Positions 54,774 through 64,000 of a stretch of 64,000 nucleotides of DNA are shown here, in pieces. A program made the translations under genes and the position numbers. The DNA lies in the NCBI GenBank assembly GCA_018343915.1, contig JABRWF010000001.1, positions 1,736,001 to 1,800,000 on the forward strand, given 5' to 3'. This DNA is from Agroathelia rolfsii (taxonomy: Eukaryota; Basidiomycota; Agaricomycetes; Amylocorticiales; Amylocorticiaceae). How positions within the stretch are numbered: position 1 is the first letter of the stretch; each line of letters starts with the position of its first letter. Below the pieces are notes generated by a model that searched no databases, was not told the DNA's origin, and was given only the letters and a program-made list of their open reading frames with translations.

Positions 54774-55823
54774 ATGTCGGAGGGCGAACCACCCTTGAGT
54801 TTCAATCGTAAGTGCGTCTTGGTATCGTATAAACACAAGAGGCGCCTCAGTGCACACAATTTCAACAGAGACCGTTCAGGGCATCGCTGAATTCAGTGAG
54901 TCGATCCTGCTCAATCGGAGCAGACTACTTCTAAACTGATCTTTAAATTTATGGCATGTTTTAGTTGAAGTAGCCATTCACAATATCCTTTACGTACGAC
55001 AGGTTTACCCCGCCGATCTGTTCGTGAAGCGAAAGAAATATAATACGCCTGTTTTCCAATCGCGACACCCAGCGCTTAATGAGTACATTTCTGGGGCTGT
55101 GAGAGCTATAAAAGAGGAGATAATAACGGTAAATATGGGTATATGCTCTCCTTATCACTTACTAACAATGATGCGCATGTAGGGCAATGTGGACAAGGTC
55201 GTGATTGTGATCAAGAACAGGGAAGAGGTTGCGCTTGAAAGGTTTATATTTTCAGTACGGACAATGATTGAGGTTGAGCAATTCAACAAAGATACAAGGT
55301 AGGACGCCTTTGTTCAGAATGTTCGCTTATATTAAGTCTGCTTGAACGGCCATGTAACAGCGTTGATAATGCTATGTCCGCTCAACACTTAGGGCAATAT
55401 TTTCGCTCGTTTCTGATCAAGCTCAGTATGATTGAATCACAGCTGGGTCTCCTAGATCTGGGGGGTTTGTACTCGTGTACCATGCGGCAATTGGTAGTCT
55501 ATCCTTGCTAATAAAATAAATTTACCGCAGATGATGCTTCGTTTACTATCTTGATCGAGCTTCAAGACGACAAACCGCCTACGGTATCGAATTCTAGTGG
55601 AGATCCGCCCCCTTGGATAGCCGCCTCCAAGACATATACTACAGCAGGAGCATCTGATGATGCGGAGCTCCATATGCTAAGAGCCGTCGAAACAGGAATA
55701 ATAAATGTATGTAGCTCAGTTCTGTCGTTCAGCCCATTTTTTGATAGCCTATACTAGCTTTCACTCTCCGTTCAAGAATCCGACGCCAAACTTGATATGA
55801 TGAACGAAAGGAGGAATAAATAA
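54774..55823 (+). CDS. REV7: HORMA protein REV7/MAD2L2 (DNA polymerase zeta subunit)
   Basis: Exons 54774-54807, 54851-54895, 54965-55128 and three more, ending at the stop 55821-55823, give one frame. REV7 is the HORMA subunit of translesion polymerase zeta, binding REV3 and REV1 in the nucleus. The HORMA core is clear: EVAIHNILYVRQVYPADLF, VKRKKYNTPVFQSRHPALNE, ISGAVRAIKEEIITGNVDKV, VIVIKNREEVALERFIF, HLGQYFRSFLIKLSMIESQL, SFTILIELQDDKPP, then PPPWIAASKT before the safety-belt end. The C-terminus is SVQESDAKLDMMNERRNK. The first intron would be only 43 bases and exon 1 is short, so the exact 5' end is the weakest part of the model; the HORMA body is secure. Confidence 0.85.
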
Positions 55824-56038
55824 ATTGTTACCACTTCTCAAAGCAAGGCTCTTTATCAACAAGCCTGCTCACAAGAAAACCATAGTCAATGAGTTCATAC
55901 CGATCTTTTTAGTAGTTTCAGCTATTTTCAAGAAATGGTCGATGGGAAAAAAATAATTGCCAATTAGAGAGTATGATGCAAAAGTCCAGAAGATATAACT
56001 ATGGGCGTTGTAGTAGTTCAGTATGCTAGAAGACATGT

Positions 56039-57915
56039 TTAAACATCAACACGGATGCTTTCAATGACAGGTATGATTCGCTCCCATTCTTCCATAGCCT
56101 TATGTACCATCAATCAGTAAGCAAGACAAATCCGAAGAAAAAAAATAATGCGGAACTCACCGATTTATAAAACTCGATTTGTCCATCAGCCAGATTACCT
56201 AACATTTCCTTCATCTCAGACTCCTTGGCGAACTGGAAAATAGCCTGCTCCCGCAGAGTTTCATCACTGAAAGCGTCGGAAGTTTCGTGTGCTGTTGTCA
56301 CCGCTTCTTGAAGCTACACAAAGTCGTAAGCTACAACTACCCTGTTAAGAAAAGGAGACAATGCACCTCTTTGATCTTCTTGTCATATTTCTTCATCTTT
56401 GCTACCCTGCTACGATCATCGTCTGCCCCTCTGATGGCATCAACGCGATCTCGTAGATATGCCCCTAAACCAAGGCCGGTACTTCCAGCATGTCCTGAGA
56501 TGACTGCAGCAAGTCGGTCCCTCTCCGCTGTAAGGCCGGATAGGTAGTCAGAGAGTTCCTCAAAGTCCAATTGTTTCTGATCTCTGAGTTTGAGCACGGC
56601 TCTATTTGCGTGCGAATATGTAAGTAAGGAGCGCAAGTGAATCACGAATGGATCGGTGGTTGTTTGTGTCTTAAAATGAAGCATTTAGTAGAGGTCAACA
56701 GGAAATATAATCAAACCTACGAGATGCCTTAACAATGCCGAAAACTCCAACAGAGTGTTCGAGAAATGATTCAGCGGTTGCGTAATCCCCGACTCCAGGA
56801 ATCCCAAGCCTTGAATAGCTACAGCAAGGTCGTGATAATCGCCTACAAGGTCTTCGGCGCCGGCGTCAATGGTTCCATCTCATTTTTCAGTTTAAGTCGT
56901 AACCAGATGCGACGGAGGGGAAGAAGCAAAGACAAAAGGGGAGGAGCAAGGCCGGGCAAGGAGCTTTACTTACCGTTCGTCCTACTCCTCACGCGTGTCC
57001 ATAGACGATCGCTAACCGTCAAGCCTTCCTCGAACTTGTCGACATCTTCACGCATAGCTAAGAAACGTTCATCTGGTTTCCTCACACGCGAGAAAGCATT
57101 CAGCAGTGTGTCCGAGAGATTATCAATCAGACCAGGACTGGGTTCCGGGTGAGGTGGATGAGCCAGATGTTGATGCATATACACATGCTATTTGACTGAA
57201 TGAGATCCGAGTGTAAGACATTCTTCTAGCTCTAGGCAGGACTGACCCATTCCGTAGACTCGAGGAAAGCTCGAAGCAACGTGCTACGTTGAAGGGTGGG
57301 ATGACGAGATATTCGTTGTAGGAACCGACTCAGACTATTAATCGTTAGTTTGATGATCAATAAGCATAGATGCAATGGATGCATACTCTTGTTTCCGTCG
57401 CTCCATGAACTCGGGACTGAACCTGTCGCCTGTAATATACTCTATTCTATGTGAGATATAAGCAACGATTATCGGTTTGTATACACACACCCAGTCTATG
57501 CTTGTCTGGCAAGACTGGGATGACGCATGCTGGGAAGTCTTTGACCAAGTGCTCGCGTAGAAAGCTAAAGTCCTGATATCGACGACGTGCTTGAGGATTT
57601 GGGGTCGAGAACATACGGAGATTCGTCTATCCCAGTCAGAACTCATAAAATATCGAGATTGGATGCGAATATATAGCATACTTTGGCCGATACGAGGTAG
57701 GATACATAGGCGTCCTTGGTCTCTGCCAGCTCCTTGACGGGGTCTCTAACACTTGTTATAAGATATCCCTCCCACTTAGGCTCATGGGGACTTCGTTCAT
57801 CGCCGTCATTGCTCTGTCTGAACCCGGGGCCTGTTGGAGCGCCCTCGTCTGGATCGTTATTAGCTGGAGATTCCCAGGTGACGGAGTCGAATACGTCTTC
57901 GTCGTCGCCGTACAT
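56039..57915 (-). CDS. SNX4: Sorting nexin SNX4/ATG24-like (PX and BAR domains)
   Basis: Starts ATG at 57915 with an acidic head (MYGDDEDVFDSVTWESPANN). The PX domain follows: YLITSVRDPVKELAETKDAY, TNLRMFSTPNPQARRRYQDF, SFLREHLVKDFP, VIPVLPDKHRLEYITGDRFS, then RFLQRISRHPTLQRSTLLRA. Helices of a BAR domain come next (RKPDERFLAMREDVDKFEEG, HANRAVLKLRDQKQLDFEEL, ATQ-type helix EQAIFQFAKESEMKEML), and the end is EWERIIPVIESIRVDV. SNX4 binds PI3P on endosomes, tubulates membranes, and takes part in recycling to the Golgi and selective autophagy. ATG20/SNX42-type is an alternative. Introns are short and in phase. The start is 128 bases from a divergent gene. Confidence 0.88.
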
Positions 57916-58043
57916 GTTAAGCAAGAAAGCAATTACGTAACCACTGGTGGGGAATATGCTTCCGCAGCAGGCCTGGCTCAATTATAGCTCTCTTGTAATA
58001 ACTACTAAGTAATACCAAAACACCACTCCCTCTTGCTGCTTCG

Positions 58044-60420
58044 ATGGCCACCATTCCTCTGCTGCTCTGGCTGCTATCGCTATGGTCATTTTGTCATGCA
58101 TACACAGTGCCCGTCTTTGTTGGACAGGATACACAAATATGCTCAGGGATGTGGTCTAATGAGCAGACACATATAAATGGTGAATGTCGCCGTTCTCCGC
58201 TTTCCGAGTGTGCGCACTGAAGACATGTGTCCAGTCACCTTCGACAAAGCCTCTTCCCAAGGTCAGGTGGCAATGGTAATTTATGAATGGCGAGACAGTC
58301 AGTATCTAGGCAAGGTTACCTCTATGATTGATGAAACTCTCCCGGTAAGAATATTCAAGGCATCTCGTTTATCTGTCCTTCATGTCCCTCCGTTAGCAGA
58401 AGACATACGTGTGCACCTCAGATGCTGTCAAGGGCGGATTTTGCACTAACGATGATCTTGGGCGCTTCATCATCGATCTCCCAGATGGAACATCCATGAA
58501 CAGCACTACATTCTGGTCTGCCCGTGTGTCGCTATCTCCAATAGACATTGGCAACCAGCGAGAATCCGGGTCTGGGTCACTTTGGGCAAATCCAGAAGGG
58601 ATGCCTCAAACCCCTGACGACCCTTCAATCACAGCCTGGAGGCGTCAAGCCTTTGTAAACAACCCTAGTCCATCTGGAATCTATCAGTACCATGAGCCGA
58701 TTCAATACGAAGTGAGGAGGACGGGTTACTATTGCGTCGGTAAGTCGCTTATTTGTGTTTTTTTTCGCGTCTGTGCTAATTTATTGTCACAGCTATCGTT
58801 CCAGTTACCGTTCTTTCATCATCGAAAGAGAGGCAGGCCTCTACCGACGTTCCTTTCCATCCTACTTACGAGGGTACCATCGAATTCTTCAATACGTTCA
58901 AGGGAGAGCTTCCTGCATCCGAATATCCCAAAGTTAATGTAAGTATTTGTGGTTTGCTCCCAGGCTACCGCCTTACGCCATTTGGATAGTTCTATTTTGC
59001 TATGTTTATAATCTACGCCATCCTTGGTGGCGTCTGGGCCTGGATGTGCTATAAGCACAGGGATGAGTTACTGCCGATTCAAGTAAGCAATTTTTTTCTC
59101 ATTACTATATTTTCATCACTTAACTGGTACAGTATTATCTATCCGGGCTTGTTGGCTTCCTAATCGTTGAAATGATTGCAAACTGGGGTGTGTGTTACGT
59201 CATTTTAAAGTTGGCTTCATGAAGCTAAAAACTATCGTTATGTACTAGTATACTATCGCTATCTTAACGCTCATGGCCGTGGCACAGCTTCTACTGTTTT
59301 CCTGTTTGTCGTTGCTATCCTTGATGCAGGCAGAAATGCACTCTCGTTCTTCATGCTCCTTGTTGTCTCTCTTGGACTCAGCGTAGTGCGCGAGTCTCTT
59401 GGGCGTACGATGATAAAATGCCAGCTGTTAACAGCTGCGCACTTCATCTTTGGGGGTAAATTCTTGCTGTAGGAGTCGAAACGATCAACTAATGCATTTC
59501 TCCAGTGCTTTATGCTGTGGGGATTGTGGAACTAGAACTAGAGTCTACCTCTGCTCTCATCCTACTCTTATTCGTCATTCCTTTGGCTATGACGCTTAGT
59601 GGGTTCCTCTTGTGGATCATGTATTCTCTGAATGGTGCGTTTTGAAAACATATCAAGAACGGTTCATTCTGATGTACTTGATAATAGCCACAATCACCCA
59701 ACTGACCGCCCGCAAGCAAACATACAAGCTCACCATGTTCACTCGCCTACACCGCATTCTCCTCGCCAGCGTATTCGTGATCGCAGCGTTCTTTGTCGTC
59801 TCATCATTCTCATTCTCAGATCGTCTTGCAGAGGGTGAGGTTTATCCATTACTTATACCCCTATCCCTGAACTCACGGCTTTTCCTACAGACTTCGCTGC
59901 CCGAACATGGCAAAAAAGATGGTGGCTCCTTGACGGCTGGCTCGCCCTTCTCTACCTCGTTGCATTCGCCTCCATCGCATATTTATGGCGACCAACGCCC
60001 AACAACAGAAGATAAGTATTATTTTCCTCCACATTCGTTGTTCTTTTATATTCCAAGGGTCTTATGATATTTATCTTTTCTGGAATATCCACATTAGCGA
60101 TGTCTGAGGAACTCGCACAAGACGAAGCAGACGCTGAGGACTACGACCTCGAAGCACTCGAATCCCGGGCCGACCTCGATCACTCTTCTCCCACCCATCG
60201 CGCGCGGGATGATGATGAGGCGACACTCGTTGGCAGTACGCGACGCGGGCCGGCTGTTGCGGACGATGTCGTGTTCGAGATTGGGGACGAGGACGCCGAC
60301 GATGAAGAGGAGGCGGAGGCCGCTGCTAAGAAGCGGAGAGGTGAGCGGAGGCAGGGTACGAGCGGAGAAGGGCACGGCGAGGAGAGGGAGGGGTTGATAG
60401 GAAGTGACAAGGATGATTAA
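58044..60420 (+). CDS. Seven-transmembrane PTM1/lung-7TM family protein
   Basis: Starts ATG at 58044 with a signal peptide (MATIPLLLWLLSLWSFCHAY). A luminal domain follows (SGMWSNEQTHINVTFDKA, GQVAMVIYEWRDSQYLGKV, GIYQYHEPIQYEVRRTGYYC), similar to the GOLD-like head of this family. Seven helices come next: FAMFIIYAILGGVWAWMCYK, LSGLVGFLIVEMIANW, STVFLFVVAILDAGRNALSF, LLTAAHFIFGVLYAVGIVEL, ILLLFVIPLAMTLSGFLLWI, RILLASVFVIAAFFVVSSFS and LLDGWLALLYLVAFASIAYL. The C-terminus is a long acidic cytoplasmic tail (DADDEEEAEAAAKKRRG). Yeast PTM1 and animal TMEM87/GPR107 relatives act in Golgi-endosome trafficking; the same place is expected here. Introns are short and in frame. It is convergent with RPB2, about 270 bases apart. 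Confidence 0.87.
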
Positions 60421-60690
60421 GAGTTTTCTCTTTTCTTTTTTCTTCGTTTTAAGATTCGGTCACCCATTGCTACTTTTTTCTGTATAACTTATAGTACATT
60501 CTGAATTTAAGTCGGGCACTCATCACTCAACTACACACATGAATAAAATTAACTGGATGTAATTGCTTGCGCTTCACAAGTTCCAACATGGTTTTACACA
60601 TTTGAATTAGATTAATCAAATATTGGACAGAACAGCAGTAAGGACGGGGATAAAAAGTACAGGGATAGAAGTAAAAATGTTCATCCGGTT

Positions 60691-63600
60691 CTAAGCAACG
60701 GCGGGGCCAACCGTGTCACGTACACGACCAGTTGAGACGGTATACAACCGAGGAGCAATGTTCATACTTTGCAATTCCTATATGATATTTGAGAATCGGG
60801 AAATAAAGACAAGGAAGGAAAGAGATCTCACCTGGAAGAGAAGCTTGGCCGCATAGGGAATGTATAGCTGTGAGCATGCCGTCTTGTTCTTACAAGCGCG
60901 GCATTCGAAGCTTTGCTTTTTCAAGTTTGCGATTGCCGTCAGACCGCATCTAGGTAAGAAACGAAAAGGTCAGTAGATGTCCCAGTCTTTTCTCCGATCG
61001 CTCAAACTCACATATCACAAACATGCAAGCGATAAGCATCACTGGCCTCGAACAGCCTCTCCTTCAAGAACCCGGCAATACCATGCGAAATCATACAATC
61101 ACGTTCCATCTCTCCGAAACGCAGACCACCATCACGACTCCTACCCTCGACCGGCTGGCGCGTGAGGATCTGCACCGGTCCACGCGCACGCGAGTGAATC
61201 TTGTCGTCCACCATGTGCTTCAGACGCTGGTAGTATGTAGGTCCGAGGTAGATCTGCGCTTGGAGCTTCTTGCCTGTGTGACCGTGGTACATGACCTCGA
61301 GACCACGGGATTGGTAACCCCTTTGGCGCAGGAACTTGGACACGGATTCGACAGTGAGATCCGTGAATGGTGTCGCATCGCCTTCGTTACCAATGAGGGT
61401 CGCCACCTTGGATAGCAAACATTCGACCAAGTGACCAATCGTCATACGAGAGGGGATAGCGTGCGGGTTGATGATGAGATCCGGCACGATACCCTCCGCC
61501 GTGAAGGGCATGTCTTCCTGGCGGTAGGTAATACCAATCGTACCCTTCTGACCGTGTCGCGAGGCAAACTTGTCGCCGATCTGTGGAATACGCGTCGACC
61601 GGACACGGACCTTGACAAACTTCTGGCCCTCGTGGTTCGTAGTGATGAGCACCTGGTCGACAATACCGTTTTCGGTGCTCTTCAACGGCGTCGATACGTC
61701 CCGACGAGTGTGCGTTCTCGTACGTTGACCGAGCTCCTCACTATCTGGTGGTATAGGTGCCGTCTTGCCGATGATGATATCCTCTCCACGAACACCCGTC
61801 CCGGGGGCAATCAGACCGTCGTCCTCGATCTTATCATACGTCCCGTGCTTCATGCGGAGTGTGTTCTCCCGCGAAGGTTTTTCAAATTCCTCAAGCTGCT
61901 GGATACCGCTCTTCTTCTCCAGATCCATATAGCTGCGATAATAGATACTACGGAATAAGCCACGATCAATGGAGCTCTGGTTCATGATGACGGAATCTTC
62001 TTGGTTGTAGCCACTATAACACAGAATGGCGACGATGGCGTTTTGTCCAGCGGGCAGCTCACGGAACTTGAGATATTCCATTGAACGGGTGGTAGCCAGT
62101 GGTTTTTGAGGATAGTATAGAATGTTGGCCATGGTGTCCATACGAATCAAGAAGTTGGTGAGGAAGATACCCATAGCTTGTTTACCCATGGCGGATTGAT
62201 AAGTGTTACGGGGGGACTAAAATGACATCAGTTTTACGAAATAGGCATAGTATACATGGACAAGAACACACCTGATTGTGATCTGGGAATGGAATGATAC
62301 TGGCACAAATGCCCAGAATCATACTTGGGTGAATCTCACAATGGGTCCACGTATGTGCATTCACACCCGCCTTCAAACGGGCAGCAGGATCGAACTCCTC
62401 ATCTTCCTGTTGCGCATGCACATCGATGCCCTGGGCTTGCAACCGCGAGTTCTCCAAATCCTCAGGTGTCATGGAAATCATGACAGTCTCCTCTTCCTCC
62501 GCATCAAGATATTCCACAATGCCGCTCTTGATTAGACTGTCCCATGTAAAGTCATTGCCGTTCTCATCCTTTCCGCCTAGCATCTGGACATGCTTCTTCT
62601 TCAGCACCAGCTCCTGCTTCTGGTTCACGACGAATAAAGGCCTGCACACTCGACCCGCATCCGTGTAGAGCCTCAGCTCCTTCTCTCGAATATCCCGCAC
62701 GATGGACACCTCAGGACTGATATCATCCTTCCTGCGCAGCATCAGAAGCGTATCAACGAGGTCCTGTGGCTGCCGGTGAACACCCATCCATACGCCGTTC
62801 ACGAACACCTTCGTGGGCTGGATATCGGAATGCGCGTTCTCCTCGAGCGACTCGAGACCCCACTCCTCCAAGAACTCGATGACGGGTGCTGACTGGGAGC
62901 CAACGGAGATGCAGGACATGAGCGCCAGGTTCTTGACCAAACCGCAGGCCTGTCCTTCGGGCGTCTCAGCGGGACAGACCATACCCCAGTGAGTGTTATG
63001 TAGCTGACGTGGCTTGGCGATCTTGCCCTCACGGCCGAGGGGCGTGTTGCAACGTCGCAAATGAGATAGAGTAGAGGCGTAGGTGTATCGGTTAAGTACT
63101 TGGGAGACGCCTGCCTTGGACGACATCGACTTCTTTTGGTCACCCCAGTTGCCCGTGGCCAATGAGTACTTCAGGCCGTTTGTGATTGTTTGGTGCTTGA
63201 CAGCGAGAGAAAGGTTGAACTCTTTGTGGGTCTCAACGCACTAGAATTGACCTGTTAAGAGGCATGTCAGGGGAAAAGAAGGAATAATGCAACCAACCTT
63301 CTGTAAGTAGCGATAAACATCCTTTGTGAGTTTTCTAAAGAGCATGCGGAACAGGTTGGCGAGCAAGGGACCAGCAAGATCCAGCCGCTTCTTTCCAAAG
63401 TGATCACGATCGTCAAGTTCTCGTCGCTCCATGGCAGCCAACAGAAGACGATGGACCATATATCCGAAGAAATACGCCTTCTTGGATTCAGAACCTTCCG
63501 ACATCGAGATATGTGGAAGCATCTCCTTTTGAAGGATCTCTTGTGCGTAACGGATACGGCGTTCTCGTGATAGACCTGTTGTCGTACCACGGTTGCCGAT

Positions 63601-64000
63601 AAAGTCGAGCGCAACTTCTCGGTCTTGGATGACGAATCCTTCGTCGATACAGGGCTTGAGCATCTCTAACATTTGCGTGTCTTGCATATCGTAGCAGATG
63701 TGTTCCAAGATATCACGGTCAGAGATGACACCGAGCGCGCGAAAAACGATCCAGATAGGGATGTCCACTTTAATGTAGGGGATGGTCGCCTTGATCACGT
63801 TTCCTAACTGGAACAATTTTAGTAACCAAAACACACTGAAAAGCATATTCTTTGACACACCGAACGCTCCTGGTTTCTGTGATACATCTTAACCTGGAAC
63901 TGACTGATGGTCTTGCCACCCTTCTCGACCGCACTCCTGATTTCGGCCAAAAAGTTGATGGGAGACGGCTGGGCCTTCGCAAAGACATAGACGTGATTTG
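60691..64000 (-). CDS. RPB2: RNA polymerase II second-largest subunit RPB2 (5' end cut)
   Basis: The stop is at 60691-60693; the gene runs off the right edge, lacking roughly the first 150-200 residues. RPB2 forms half of the polymerase II active-site cleft. Clear core segments include [120 protein letters not shown] (catalytic-centre region), [18 protein letters not shown] (hybrid binding), [20 protein letters not shown] and [17 protein letters not shown]. The C-terminal zinc ribbon is [12 protein letters not shown] and [20 protein letters not shown], and the end is [12 protein letters not shown]. The polymerase II-specific ...[17 protein letters not shown] supports RPB2 over RPA2 or RPC2. 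Confidence 0.97.

Noticed and set aside
47771..55823. Secondary-metabolite cluster around the tandem transporters
   Set aside because: The neighbours are an NDUFA9/COQ11-like protein, REV7 and SNX4. No backbone synthase, and the only P450 is 25 kb away.
1..64000. CRISPR array, prophage or bacterial operon signals
   Set aside because: No regular spaced repeats; genes are intron-rich and eukaryotic.

Overview
The window is nuclear DNA of a filamentous basidiomycete, most likely an Agaricomycete. Almost every gene is split by many short GT-AG introns of about 45-70 bases, genes are packed closely on both strands, and the proteins (F-box, P450, DHA1 transporters, BDP1, SLA2, RPB2) read as Agaricomycete orthologs. 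A Cantharellales/Rhizoctonia-like source would fit, but the sequence alone does not fix the genus. No rRNA, tRNA or CRISPR was recognised. Gene models were built by hand from reading frames and splice sites.

Left part (1-26 kb): a cut-off gene at the left edge (1-247, minus); a 1087-residue three-RRM RNA-binding protein (1957-5838, plus); a staphylococcal-type lipase (6374-8318, minus); a secreted RNase T2 (9389-10545, minus); meiotic recombinase DMC1 (11326-13416, minus, 18 exons); TFIIIB subunit BDP1 (13732-15818, minus); an unnamed protein with a C-terminal CxxC...CxxC pair (16156-17783, plus); a Ser-rich hypothetical protein (17943-18908, minus); an F-box protein (19477-21472, minus); a P450 with two offsetting frame changes (22703-24627, minus); and cytochrome oxidase assembly factor SURF1/SHY1 (25141-26209, minus).

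Middle part (26-44 kb): endocytic adaptor SLA2/END4 (26306-30134, plus), divergent from SURF1 with only 96 bases between the starts; a 1369-residue disordered protein (31031-35356, minus); and a full-length LINE retrotransposon (35901-41483, minus). The LINE has intact gag-like and EN-RT-RNase H frames and lies between perfect 12-bp direct repeats, which points to a recent insertion.

Right part (43-64 kb): a four-helix voltage-sensor-like membrane protein (43295-44397, minus); splicing factor CWC25 (44712-46192, plus); a small protein with an RVHF motif (46348-47011, minus); an NDUFA9/COQ11-like NAD(P)-binding protein (47771-48974, plus); two tandem DHA1-type transporters (49355-51475 and 52191-54305, plus); REV7/MAD2L2 (54774-55823, plus); sorting nexin SNX4 (56039-57915, minus); a PTM1-type seven-helix protein (58044-60420, plus); and most of RNA polymerase II subunit RPB2 (60691 to the right edge, minus).

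The genes are mostly unrelated housekeeping functions (transcription, splicing, endocytosis, respiration, recombination) mixed with accessory genes (lipase, RNase, P450, transporters). They do not form one pathway or a biosynthetic cluster. The most notable items are the intact LINE with its target-site duplication and abutting stop/start codons, the P450 whose helix-K segment is out of frame, three GC-AG introns, and a probable split start codon in SLA2.
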